Source: Hermatobates lingyangjiaoensis (Eukaryota; Arthropoda; Insecta; Hemiptera; Hermatobatidae). From it: a stretch of DNA of 64,000 bases. The notes beneath the pieces were generated by a model. That model saw only the letters and a program-made list of their open reading frames with translations, was not told where the DNA came from and ran no database searches. Both the position numbers and the translations under genes were made by a program. Shown here piece by piece: positions 34,527 through 45,685 of this stretch; the stretch's first letter is position 1, and every line of letters begins with the position of its first letter. The stretch lies in assembly GCA_026182355.1 (NCBI GenBank), contig JAPFBL010001928.1, positions 6,155,501 through 6,219,500 of the forward strand. The letters run 5' to 3'.

Positions 34527-34530
34527 GTTT
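34319..34530. repeat. Palindromic ribozyme element C3
   Basis: The minus arm (34320-34440) is joined to a shortened plus arm (34441-34492) that starts inside stem II, followed by another TA tract (34493-34526). Confidence 0.8.
34388..34430 (-). ncRNA. Hammerhead, family C, one core change
   Basis: Minus strand: stem I GACT/AGTC, CTGACGA (complement of 34420-34426), ACCG/CGGT and GAAA are kept, but GATCTT reads GATCAT, so the base pairing with A15.1 is lost. Activity is doubtful. Confidence 0.6.
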
Positions 34531-34534
34531 CAAG

Positions 34535-35085
34535 CAACTTCTTTTTGAATTTTATTTAATATTCTGGCTTTTAAAAAAAATCTTAAAACAAATAATTATT
34601 TGAATGAATCAAGAATTGATTGGAGACCGTACAAATATGACTTCAATTCTTGGAGGCTTTGAATGTACCAGTCAAAACTGAAACAAATTAGCAATCATCA
34701 CTATTCATAAGCCAATTTCAAAAGATCTTTTCTTTCCAAGGGGGTGAAGAGAGATATAAGTGTATTATTTATTTTACCACAGAATATAGAAAACAGAAAA
34801 TATTCAAAATTGTTCAAGGTAGTTCGATGTTTTAGAACGCGTTCTTTTACAACTAGTTCCTCCATATAGCTTAGATTTTTTTAGTGCCTAATTTTTTTTA
34901 TAACGGTTAACAAAATTAGTAATAATGATTTCATTATAATAAATTTGCTTTATTTTTTTTGAACTTATATACCAATTATAAGATATAATAGTTATAATGA
35001 AAATTCCTAATGAATATGTTTCAAACAACAAGGAGGAAATTATTTAACTAATTAAAAGAAATACATTTTCTAAATAAAAGGAAGA
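34535..35085. other. AT-rich stretch, nothing recognised
   Basis: No feature supported. Confidence 0.4.
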
Positions 35086-35089
35086 TATG

Positions 35090-35310
35090 TATCGGGCAAT
35101 TGGAGAGAATGAGAGACAGTGGAAGAGACAGTTCATTAATATAGTGAAAACTGGACCATTGTGAGGGCTGATCCCAATTAGCCTGTCATTGTCCCGTCTA
35201 ATTGAGAGCTCTTCTGACCAACCAGGGTCACATGCTCTTCTTCAAAGGACTTGTGTCGTTATCCACTCCGGTTACTTCTCTTGAATGACGAAAGTGGGCC
35301 AATCACTTCC
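35090..35310. promoter_or_regulatory. Possible conserved noncoding element
   Basis: GC-richer non-repetitive block containing paired homeodomain-like cores CCAATTAGCC and CTAATTGAG in opposite orientation, and no coding frame. Enhancer function is speculative. Confidence 0.25.
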
Positions 35311-35314
35311 ATAC

Positions 35315-36125
35315 ATAGAGTGAAACTTGTTTGTCAACCAAAACTAATCACTTCAAACAGGTATTTTGTATTGCTTTGTCAAATTATAAGATCGTATACA
35401 TAAATAGAATATTAACACTAGAAAGACTGAAAATTACTGCTTATCTATATTGCTCAAAGCACTCAAAATGACTGCATAGTAAAAGAATAAATAATGTATA
35501 AATAAATATGTTCAAAATTAATTTTTTATATTATTTAAAGTCATAAAACAAGTTATTAGTAAGTATTAACAATAAAAAATTACTTCACTTGGAAAATTCC
35601 AAGAATCTGTGTCATTGTCTACACAATTTTATTCTAATTGAAAATCGAAAAACTGTGAAAATGATTTCCTTAGGCGATCTAGTGTTAATAGATATTCGAT
35701 TACTGTAATAATTGTTACACGCATTTTATTAACTCTCTCTGTTATGTTCACTTTTGCTCTGACTGGATGAAAAGTTAAAATAGACATCTGACTTTGTGTT
35801 TGTAACTGATTATGTTAAACATGCACACGTGGATGTGATAGTTTTTTAACGAAAATACACACAACGGAAAGCGTTTACACCGTTGTTTACCTTCACAAAA
35901 ATGGCTGTTACACCCACTAACTATATAGTTAAACGATTATTGACATTAAATACTTGCAGCACCTAAAAATGAACATTTTATTACAAACCAGTGTACATTT
36001 AAACATTTATATCCAAATATCAATTATTAATAATACAAAAAAACCTCAGGATTTAAATTATAATTTATTATTATTAACATAAAAGATATTGCATTGACTT
36101 GTATGTCTCGCCAATGAGCAGTCGA
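35315..36125. other. AT-rich stretch, nothing recognised
   Basis: No feature supported. Confidence 0.4.
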
Positions 36126-36128
36126 GTC

Positions 36129-36332
36129 CTACTCCTGTTGACTGCGACCCAAATTCCCTTTCCACACCTGCTGGTCATAACCCTGTAATTTCATCTTGAG
36201 TAAGGTAAATGAGTAGTTCACAGTCATTTTTGTAAAATTTTCTCTTTGCCCACTAACTTTAGCATCCTTCAATGTCTTTCCAAATTCATCTTCACTCAGT
36301 AAGTACATAAATTTGTCTCCAAGTGCTATCAT
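36129..36332 (-). CDS. Unassigned open frame, possible exon or decayed gene
   Basis: A 67-codon frame (beginning MIALGDKFMYLLSEDEFG, containing LKDAKVSGQRENFTK and QGYDQQVWKGNLG) has a charge balance and codon variety that look protein-like, unlike most frames here. Just upstream on the minus strand is a TTTTAG acceptor-like sequence. I recognise no family, and no matching donor or neighbour exon was found. It could be a fragment of a transposon gene. Confidence 0.25.
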   Translation of the reverse strand: MIALGDKFMYLLSEDEFGKTLKDAKVSGQRENFTKMTVNYSFTLLKMKLQGYDQQVWKGNLGRSQQE

Positions 36333-36334
36333 GG

Positions 36335-38450
36335 GCTAAAATCGTTTCATATATTATGTCTAGTGTTCTATCATCGGGTTCTTTAGAAACTTTTCTTAAT
36401 AACAATGACGCTTTCTTAGTTATAAATCAATAGCCTCTACCTCGCAACTGTAGTCTAACAACGAAAAAAACATTCTTTGTTATATCCAGGAGAATAAACA
36501 TTTTTTCCTCTCTACAAAGAAGCAAGATTACTCTATACTGTTTCTATTTCTCAGTTTTTTTATTATAATTACCCATATAATAATGGCCCATCCATTGGTA
36601 TGGACTGAGAAAAAGTAATAATCAAAGCTTCATCATCTAACATTTTTTTGCAATAGATATTTTGAACATGGAAATGTCTATAAATCATTAGAATATAGAT
36701 ATGAACGGAATTGTTTGCCAAAAAAATTAATTAAGTTTCAGCATTGACTTCTTTTGTCGCTTATAATACATTTATAGTATATTTAATTGCACATCGCGTG
36801 ATTTAACCTCATACAATCTCATAGCTCTCATCATGTTAGTAATCCATCTGAATAGTGAACTGGTGTACTGTAGACTTCATACTGCAAGAAAAAATCAAAG
36901 AAAAAGACTTATACCTAGGCTCATTCAGGGTTATTCTCTTAAGAATGTCTATAATAAAGACATCACAATGAAGTTGATAACTTTGTTGTACAACCTGGAA
37001 GAATTTTTACATTGCAAGTATACAACCATGGGCGTTTCTTTAAAATCTCTGAAGTGTCACTTCTAAATCTCTTAAAGATCGGGGATTTGATGCCCACCGT
37101 CACCCGTCTCCGGACTTCATATTGGTTCTGCCATTCTACAAAGTCATTAACACATTCAGTGCTGCTAAACTTTTCACATTAATTTGCAATATTATGCAAA
37201 GTATCACATTGTTTTGAATACCACTTTTCAGTTATATTATTTTTTAAAATTCACTTGTAAAATGATTTTGTAACTGTAACAAAAAACCTGCTTTTTCTTT
37301 CATTGAGTCCACATTTTTTGCAGATCCTTAAATATAATAATAATTTTATTAGTTTTAAATGTAATAAAGAAGTACAAATGTAGTTAGAATATACTTGTAT
37401 ATATCAAATTGCAACCTGTACATTCAATAGCAAAACAAACATCTTTTTCACTCCCCACGCGAACTCTAATATTGAAGCCTTTAAAATGAAAACAACAAAC
37501 ATTTGGTTTTACTTTTATTGAAACATAATAATAATTTTGTAAATGATAGAAAATATTGGGAAAAAGAAACAGCTATAATAAATGTCTTCCAATGAAATGT
37601 AGATATAGAAACTAAATTTTTAATGTATATTATGAACTACTAACTTGTATGCATTTTATTCAACTAATTTGTTGATGACTTGATGAATATTGTAATATGG
37701 TGTTTTGAAAGGTGAATTCTTTTTCAAGATTTTAAATTTTCAAATCCCTTATGAAAATTATTTGATCATCTAGTTAGCTATTATTCTTCTATTACTTTAT
37801 TACTGAAAGAGACCCTTAAAGGGCTATTTGTAATTCTTTTAGAAGAAAATTAATAGAGCAGTTTGAATTAATTTATTAATTTGAGTTTGAAGAAAAAAAA
37901 ACAGTATTTGTAATACAAATTAAATTGAGCATAATTTAGACATTCTTTTCTATTTTATAGGAACGTGCTGTATTTTATTTGAACTTCAAATTGATGAATT
38001 TCTGCAAGGACAGACTTAATCTTTCATTGCCCTTATCACGAAAGTTTATATGACTACTGAAATATTATAATTCACCCATGAATTATGACATATGTAGTAA
38101 AACAACTATTTAATTTAGCCCACGTAACTTTAAGCTCTAATTCAGAATTGGAGCTTAATTTAGCCCCAAATTCCCCAAGATTATATAATGAGATCTCAAA
38201 AGCAATTAATCCTAAGTTAAACAAGCCAAATAATGCTATAATTAAGATTTAAATTTGCAATTTATTTCAAACTTTCATTTTTCTTAATATGTTTCAATAA
38301 TGTATTGTATAAAATTAGAGTTGGCAAAAGTAAACGCACTCGCTAGTGAAGCACAAATTACTAAATGATTCATAGTAACAGGCTTATAACGTACTTTTAT
38401 GCAGTGATTCGTATTGCTTTTCGTATGATTCTGCATTTGAGCTAGTTTTA
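36335..38450. other. AT-rich stretch, nothing recognised
   Basis: A 77-codon frame at 36833-37066 has no family features. No repeat family was recognised. Confidence 0.35.
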
Positions 38451-38452
38451 AT

Positions 38453-38460
38453 ATCTAAAC
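38453..38460 (+). repeat. hAT target-site duplication, left
   Basis: ATCTAAAC, identical to 38970-38977. Confidence 0.9.
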
Positions 38461-38969
38461 CAGTGCTTCTCAAACGGTGCGCCCTGGAAGGTAGCCAGGT
38501 GCGCCCCAAGATAACGGAAGATTAAGTTGATATAGCACATTTATATTTTAGTTTTTGCATCATTTTAATTTATTTGAGAAAACACCAAGTATGTGGTTTT
38601 CAAGTCTGAGTCAAGTCTCGGCCACTTCATATTTTGAACTGGAAGGTAAATTTCTTTAATCTTTAAGCATCAATGGATAATACTTCCTCTTTGCCTTTAC
38701 TCAGAGATTTAAATCATTTTTACTAACCCTCCCTCCCTCCCTCTCATTCTCTCTGTCTCTCTCTCTCTCTCTTTCTTTCTTTTTCTTAAAAAAAAAACTA
38801 TACATTCTAATTTCCAATCATTTTCCTGTTATCAAATCTCAGGACTAAATTTTCTATATTAAAATCAGTGATGCGCCCCAAAGTTTTGGTTTGGTTTCAT
38901 AGGTGCGCCCCAAAGTTTTGGTTTGGTTTCATAGGTGCGCCCTGAACTATAAAAGTTTAAGTAACACTG
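38461..38969. mobile_element. Non-autonomous hAT element
   Basis: 509 bp bounded by CAGTGCTTCTCAAAC and, inverted, CAGTGTTACTTAAAC, with perfect 8-bp target duplications, the hAT signature. TGCGCCC blocks follow both ends. A pyrimidine-rich stretch lies at 38727-38787. No transposase frame is present. Confidence 0.9.
38872..38935 (+). repeat. Two direct 32-bp repeats inside the hAT MITE
   Basis: The unit TGCGCCCCAAAGTTTTGG... occurs at 38872-38903 and 38904-38935, followed by a partial third TGCGCCC at 38936. Confidence 0.9.
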
Positions 38970-38977
38970 ATCTAAAC
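38970..38977 (+). repeat. hAT target-site duplication, right
   Basis: ATCTAAAC, identical to 38453-38460. Confidence 0.9.
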
Positions 38978-38979
38978 AA

Positions 38980-39715
38980 TCATTTGATAAAGAAATAAAA
39001 TATAAACATATATAATTTGCTCTTTTTCAGATAAATTAATTGATTAGCTAATAAGTAAAGTTATTTGATCATTTCGAACCTTTTACAACAATAGATGAAT
39101 GTGGACAGATATTTTATTCATTTTTCATTTACTAATGAAAAAAAATTATGTTTATCACGCTTATGTTGTCTAAGTGTTGTCTAATAAATATATATTAGCA
39201 TATATATATTTGATAATATGTTTGCATCTCTGTGGTGATTCAAATAATTAATTTTACTCTATTCAGGTATTAACATTTATCTTTTTTTTATGATGTCAAA
39301 GACCTTAACTTCAGTGCTCAATCAATGTGTATTTTAGCTCACCGACTTTTTCTGATCAGTGCCTGCTAAACGATTCTCAAATTTCAAACACTTTTGATAT
39401 TTTTATTTATATTTATAAAAATATCCATGATTTTGTAATCGATAATCATGTACTTTATAAAAAAAATGTTGTAATAATAAACTGTGTTATAGCAAATGAA
39501 GTTATTGTTTCTAAAAGGAACACTTATAAGCCTATCACTTTCATGTTAAGATAGGGAATTCCATTTTCAATAAGTCTCAAATTGTCACTATTTGCTTTGA
39601 CACTGAAGTTTTGACATCATATCGTAGTATTCAGATCTTTTAGTAATGGTTTTTGACTTTTAATAATTATCTACATTCACGAAACTCTAATACCTTAAAC
39701 TTTATACCTACAGAA
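38980..39715. other. AT-rich stretch, nothing recognised
   Basis: No feature supported. Confidence 0.4.
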
Positions 39716-39769
39716 TTTTGTTTATCGAAGTTTGATCCAGCATCAAAGAATTCTCAAAAAACACCTTAA

Positions 39770-39807
39770 GCCAATATTTCGTCTACATTTTTAGACAACT
39801 TCAGGGA
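39770..39807 (-). ncRNA. Hammerhead, family F, core broken
   Basis: Minus strand: stem II GTCTA/TAGAC and GAAA are kept; the first box is CTGAAGT instead of CTGAAGA (A9 changed). Confidence 0.65.
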
Positions 39808-39933
39808 TATATCAAAACAGAATTAATTACAATAACATGAAAAAATGAGTTATATTATTTATATTTTTTATTTAACACTATTTTTCTTTTTTATCGAGGT
39901 TTGGTCTAACTTCAATAATTTCAACACCTTTAA

Positions 39934-39971
39934 GCCTACGTTTCGTCTATTTTTGTAGACATCTTCAGGGC
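39934..39971 (-). ncRNA. Hammerhead ribozyme, family F, core intact
   Basis: Minus strand: stem I GCC/GGC (39934-39936 with 39969-39971), CTGAAGA (complement of 39962-39968), stem II GTCTA/TAGAC, GAAA (complement of 39941-39944), CGTA with a UA cleavage site. Confidence 0.75.
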
Positions 39972-40324
39972 TACATCAATACAGAATTTAATTACAATAA
40001 CATGAAACATAATTTTATTATATTATTTAATTAATATACATAATTACCTTAGTATTTTTCTATTGTGAGGAAACAACTGCATAACGGTTTGTGTTAAAAA
40101 AGAAAAATAGTGTTAAATACTCGTATGTGGTCGAGATAAGGAAAACATTCGATTATATTTTTTATTTATATTTTTATTTTTTCATATTATATATATTATA
40201 TTTTCATAAAAATAAATAAAAAACGTTGACATAAAGCACCAGCAGAGATTTTTTAAAAATTTGTTGTTGGTTCAAACTTTGATAAAAAAAAAATGTAGAA
40301 ATATATGTGGTCGAGATGAGAAAA

Positions 40325-40445
40325 CTTGAGATACGGGATTAAGATATTTTGCCCCAAATAACTGGTTCTCGTCAGAGTCACAATGAATGTCACAGTCATT
40401 CATTGTGACTCTGACGGGTAACAGTTAATTAGACTTGGTCAGTTT
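40325..40445. repeat. Family-M palindrome with decayed hammerhead
   Basis: The minus strand near 40336-40379 has GACTCTGACGAGAACC followed by a diverged AAAATATC. The plus strand restarts at 40409 with GACTCTGACGGG. A small inverted AATGAATG/CATTCATT lies between. Confidence 0.5.
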
Positions 40446-41565
40446 TTAAGGTTCAAACCAAACATTCAAATGCCGACGTTTTCATTTTTATTTAATAAAT
40501 TCTGACTTTTTTTTTTTATTTCGTATTTTATTCCAGCATGTTCCACTGTGTATTACATGCTTCATCGTCAAATTGTAGACAATACTTCTTTCATTAATAT
40601 TACAAAATACTTATTTTAACTTATTTTACATTCATTCTTAATTCAACATTATAATAATAGACATTATAATAAATAATAAATATTATACATAAATAAATAG
40701 AAATGTAAATATTATAATAAATCTCAGGATTATCAATTGATAATTAATATTATCAACTGCCTGTTGAAAATATTAAAAAAAAAAAAACAAAACATCGGGA
40801 TTTGATAATGTAATGTGGACCTAGAAAACTCGTTGAGTCCTGATTTTATTTTATTATTATTCATCAGAAGAATTTATAATTATTCTGATGAATATTTTAA
40901 TTTTTGTGTCAAATTCCAAAAATGATAATCAAAATTAATTCAAAAAAATAAAAAAAAAACACAGAATAGAACAAAACACTTACAACAATCAATATTTCCA
41001 ACAACAGTTCATCATCAGGTGAAGATCAGAAAAGACGATAAATTGTGAGGGAAAGGAAAACGGTTGGGAGTGTTTACCTCATTGTGAACTAACTGGGAGG
41101 AAGCTTACAACCGAAGAAGCAAGCTAGAAACATACTAAACTGAGATTTCGTGTAATCCTTGCTTATATAACCTTAGTAATAAGTGTTATATAACGTAACT
41201 CCTGTGATCATATTGCATTCTCGGTAACGTTCTTTAGTAACATTAGTTAGTAAGTGTAACCTTTTTTTTCTGTTTATTGCTTATTGTTAGTTTAATCATT
41301 CAGTAAGATGTTTGGAATTATTAAATTCTGTTTATTTTTTTTTTTTGCCTCTTTGATTTAATAATATTGTTTCAACTATTTCAAACAGCTTTTGAACGCA
41401 AGCCTTAACTACAAACACTAAAAAAACAAAACTACAATTCTATAAAACGAAATTTTGATATAAACTATTAAATGAAATTTATTACAAACTTTTTTTTTAA
41501 TTAAAGGCTACTTAATGATATAGCTAGTTAAGTTGTCAATTGAATTAGATACAGATCCGGTAAAA
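40446..41565. other. AT-rich stretch with one decayed hammerhead
   Basis: Except for the family-G-like arm at 40987-41022, no feature is recognised. Confidence 0.4.
40987..41022 (-). ncRNA. Hammerhead-like, family G, stem II weakened
   Basis: Minus strand: CTGATGA (complement of 41012-41018) and GAAA (complement of 40995-40998) are kept with TATT after it. Stem II GAAC now faces GTTG, losing its closing pair. Confidence 0.55.
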
Positions 41566-41569
41566 CCAA

Positions 41570-41830
41570 AGTAGTTATAGAGTTTTTCCAGAAACAATTT
41601 CCATATAAGGTTGAGGTTGTGGAAGGCCTACTCTCAATGGTTAGGGGTGAAATTAAGGTGGGATAGAGGTACATTAGGGTTGTTTACGATGCCATAGTGC
41701 TCCACGACCACTTGGCTATCTCCCTCGGCCTATTGCCTCCATCGCCTCCCTCTTCACATCTCATTCTTATCTATTTTCATAACCTCTCACTCACTCTCTT
41801 ACTACTACTGTCTCGCTCTACTCCCCTAAT
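41570..41830. other. GC-richer block, possible conserved element
   Basis: Non-repetitive and less AT-rich, with CCCTCGGCCTATTGCCTCC and pyrimidine-rich sequence after it. There is no good frame or splice signal. Function unknown. Confidence 0.2.
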
Positions 41831-42029
41831 CTCTCTCCTAACCGTCAACATTTATATTCCAAAACATTACATTTAACCTTTTTTTTTTTTTGTTAGATAG
41901 TCACACAACTCCTTGTAATTTATGACATTAGACAATATTAGTTTAATATCAATTTTTTTTTCTTTGATAGTATACTATGAAGTGTTTCAATTGGTATTAA
42001 TGGGCTAGTTTTTACAAGTAGAATTAATA

Positions 42030-42200
42030 TTAATTAACACAGTGGCCATTTGTGGAACTCCGCAACATAATTAATGACCGCTACATTCCATTCATTGTAC
42101 TTGGCAGTAATTCTATTAGATAGTCCGTCTAATATGTAATAGCATCTGTACTTTAAAATATCAGTGCAGATGTCTTACACATCAACATTAAACCCACAAT
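42030..42200. other. Possible conserved element with ATTA cores
   Basis: Contains ATTAATTAACACAGTGGCC and ATAATTAATGACCG in a less AT-rich block. Enhancer function is only a guess. Confidence 0.2.
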
Positions 42201-42224
42201 GAAAAGTTAAGAGATGAGACTAAT

Positions 42225-42475
42225 TGTAGGGTAAAAATTTAATGAAATGGTCTCCACATATAAAAATTTAATGGTATAAACAACGCGTTTCAAACACGTA
42301 GTGTTCTTCCTCAGGCATTAACTAAAAAATACAATGACACCAGAGAGTTATCTATAGTATACAGTAAATATAGTACAAATACATGTAAATTTTTATATGT
42401 GGAGACCATTTCATTAACTTTTTACCCTGCAATGAGTAAATACCACATAATAAGTGACTGCACTACCTTAGATAA
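42225..42475. repeat. Palindromic element D2
   Basis: The minus arm (42225-42372) matches D1. The plus arm (42380-42475) contains only the outer part (GGAGACCATTTCATTA through ACCACATAATAAG) without a ribozyme. Its outer end corresponds to D1 29395-29440. Confidence 0.75.
42279..42318 (-). ncRNA. Hammerhead ribozyme, family D, core intact
   Basis: Minus strand: CTGAGGA (complement of 42308-42314), stem II GAACAC/GTGTTT with a wobble, GAAA (complement of 42288-42291), CGCG and UU. Confidence 0.6.
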
Positions 42476-42479
42476 GACT

Positions 42480-43435
42480 AAGTTCTTTTGACCAAGTAAC
42501 GGTTCTCATTTTAATCATACAATGAACTGATTCATGATTTTTATGTCACGTGATTATTATGAAATTATTTTCGTATATTTATATTAATAATAAATTAAAT
42601 ATGATAAACAAACTATAAGGAATCTTAAGGAAACTAATTATCAATGAACTCCTAAACTAAAGTTTGTCAGGAACAAACTAAAACGCTTCCTGACAAAAAA
42701 AAAATTTATACGTCATAAATCATGAACAAACAATGGAATGAGATGAATATAACTGTATGGGCTAACATAAAACAGTCAAGTTATCATAAAACAGTCCGAT
42801 ATACTTCATAAAACAAGAATACTTCACTTTTGTTGCATTCTACATTCTAAATAAAAGAAAATTATATTATAAATACTGCGATCCCAAATGCTTGTTTAAT
42901 TCAAATACGAAACTAGTTTTTTTCAGTAGTAAGTCATTTTATTTTTGAAATTATATAACTTCTAGTAGAAAAACATATCTTAAACAATTGGCCCATTTTA
43001 ACATATTATTAGTAGATGCAAAATATGAATAATAAGGCGGAGAGGGGGGCAGTAGAATTGACTATGGGTATATAGTTAATTGTTAATATGGGTATTTACT
43101 TAATTGTAAGGTGTATAGTTAAAGTTAATGAGTTCAAGTATTTTGGAGCAGCCAATATTATTATTTAAAACACTCTTAAGGAACAGAAAGTTAGATTTGA
43201 TACAACCATTTATAAGAATCTGACAATTTGAGGAATATAACATAGGTTTTGGGATTAGAAAATAAAGAGGTCTGTAGGCTGATTAGCGGAAGACGAGACC
43301 CCAGGCCGACACACGATCCAACAGACCTTTCATAGGTCCAAGAAACACATTATCCCAATTTAACAACTAAAACTGTCGTTATACATTGTTCTACTATAAG
43401 GGAAAAACGACTTAAGCAAGTTATACGTGCCTTAG
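42480..43435. other. AT-rich; GC-richer patch at 43260-43345
   Basis: The patch carries AGGTCTGT (43268-43275) and its inverse ACAGACCT (43321-43328), able to close a 45-nt loop. No gene seen. Confidence 0.35.
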
Positions 43436-43437
43436 TC

Positions 43438-44424
43438 TTTCGACAGTACTAGGTAAAACAGGGAACGAAGATTATGACTAACAATTCCTGCGGTTAAGCA
43501 ATAAAGGAGATACCCTGCTAGCTAAAACCTTATAAATTGTTCGACAGTAGGTAAAGCAGCGAACGAAGATTATGTCCAGCAATTCCTGCGGTAAAGCAAT
43601 AAAGAAGATACCCTGCTGACTAAAACCTTATAAGTTGTTCGACAGTAGGTAAAGCAGGGAACGAAGATTATGTCCATCAATTCCTGCGGTAAAGCAAAAA
43701 AGGAGATACCCTGCTGGCTAAAACCTTATAAGTTGTTCGACAGTAGGTAAAGCAGGGAAGGGAGGTTATGACCATCAATTCGTGCGGTAAAGCAATAAAG
43801 GAGATACCCTGCTGGCTAAAACCTTATAAGTTGTTCGACAGTAGGTAAAACAGGGAAGGCAGGTTATGACCATCAATTCCTGGGGTAAAGCAATAAAGGA
43901 GATACCCTGCTGGCTAAAACCTTATAAGTTGTTCGACAGTAGGTAAAGCAGGGAAGGAAGGTTATGACCATCAATTCGTGCGGTAAAGCAATAAAGGAGA
44001 TACCCTGCTGGCTAAAACCTTATAAGTTGTTCGACAGTAGGTAAAGCAGGGAAGGCAGGTTATGACCATCAATTCCTGGGGTAAAGCAATAAAGGAGATA
44101 CCCTGCTGGCTAAAACCTTATAAGTTGTTCGACAGTAGGTAAAGCAGGGAAGGCAGGTTATGACCATCAATTCCTGGGGTAAAGCAATAAAGGAGATACC
44201 CTGCTGGCTAAAACCTTATAAGTTGTTCGACAGTAGGTAAAGCAGGGAAGGCAGGTTATGACCATCAATTCCTGGGGTAAAGCAATAAAGGAGATACCCT
44301 GCTGGCTAAAACCTTATAAGTTGTTCGACAGTAGGTAAAGCAGGGAAGGGAGGTTATGACCATCAATTCGTGCGGTAAAACCAAAAACGACATACCTTGC
44401 TGCTGAAACATCATTAGTTGTTAT
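43438..44424 (+). repeat. 98-bp satellite array, about 10 units
   Basis: TTGTTCGACAGTAGG recurs exactly every 98 bp (43537, 43635, 43733, 43831, 43929, 44027, 44125, 44223, 44321). Each unit has AGCAGGG and, about 50 bp on, its inverse CCCTGCT. Two variants (GGCAGG with CCTGGGG; GGGAGG with CGTGCGG) are interspersed; the first three units are a third variant. Edge units are more diverged. No ribozyme core and no open frame spans units. Confidence 0.95.
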
Positions 44425-44429
44425 TGAGC

Positions 44430-45685
44430 TTCAAGCTTCTTAAGAAATCAGAAATAATATGATTTTTCAGTTAATGTTAATTTGTTGCAATATTTTTTAG
44501 AATATTTCAAACCTATTTTTTTTTATTTTTTTTGAAGAGCACAGAGAGCGGAAGTTAGAAAAGTTTACTGAAACTTTGGGATCGGATAGACTGTAAACAT
44601 ATTAGATATATTAGGTGGTTAAGTAAAACTCAAAAATGTTATTAATAGGTTGAGAAAAGCTTGAGGATTGACAGACTATATTTGTTGCACAAATGTAGTC
44701 TGTCAGTTTATTATTTTGTTTTTTTTTCTTATATACAGAAGGGAAGGTTAAGGGTCGATGATTGCTCCTGGGTGTTGATTTCTCTGGGGAATATTATACC
44801 ACCCAATTATTATGGCCTATTCTTATCAAGAAAAACTCGTATCACTTACGAAATTGAAAATGGACTTAGAAGCTATTTGCGGTTTGTTTCCATTTGCAAA
44901 CATAACCAAGAACTATAAATAGGTTATAGGGCTAGAAATAATTATGATGACTTATTAGAAAAACAAACATATTCAGAGATAATAATTTAAAAGTATGATT
45001 TCATTTTGTTTAAAATTAATTATAAATTTGGAAACTCCATGTATTAATTTTCTTGTATAAACGATAAAGCTTTAAACGTTTATAAAGCATAAACGATAAA
45101 GAGGCACGCAGTATAATCTGCACCGTTACCCTTAGCAGTAAGTAGAGACATTACCTTAGAAGATGAGTTTCAAATCGGCATTAGCAAATTCTTTTCCTGG
45201 TTTAGGTTGTTTTAAGAAAATTGCGTTTAAAACTTTTACTCATTTATAAAGAAACCGGGAGATTAGCTTGAAATCTAATTAATCCAAACCACATTTTGTT
45301 TTTAGTTCTTTATTTAAACACCTACTATATTCTTTTATGTTGAAAACTGCACAAAAATTAGATTATTTTGAAAACTGTTTCAATAAATCCTTTGGAGGGC
45401 TTTTTAAAAAGTCAAATTAATTGCAAAATCCTAGAATAAAGTCAATCACATTGGTTTTATTAACTCAAGATATCTTAAGATGATACTCCAAAACTGAACA
45501 ACTTGCTAATCAGTTTTATCCAAGAAAACCTGTATTAAAATTTATGTCATAACAACAGCACTAAGTTCCTAGTAATTGATTTATATTTATTTAAAATGTA
45601 TGGAAAATATATTATCGCTACAAGCTTCTAAATACTTGTAATCTCAACATCTGTTTAGTAGTAAATACATTAGAATGTATGATAT
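44430..45685. other. AT-rich stretch, nothing recognised
   Basis: An 85-codon frame (44661-44918) has no family features. Confidence 0.35.

Larger units (their letters stand above)
39721..40060 (-). repeat. Direct tandem pair of family-F ribozyme units
   Basis: Two head-to-tail copies (39721-39889 and 39890 to about 40060) share TTTATCGA, AACACCTTAAGCC, the hammerhead and CAATAACATGAAA. The period is 164-169 bp. Direct tandem hammerhead monomers are the layout of retrozymes and of tandem PLE terminal repeats, unlike the palindromes elsewhere in this window. Confidence 0.75.

Noticed and set aside
43438..44424. CRISPR-like regularly spaced repeats
   Set aside because: Whole 98-bp units are repeated without unique spacers, in a eukaryotic context; it is a satellite.
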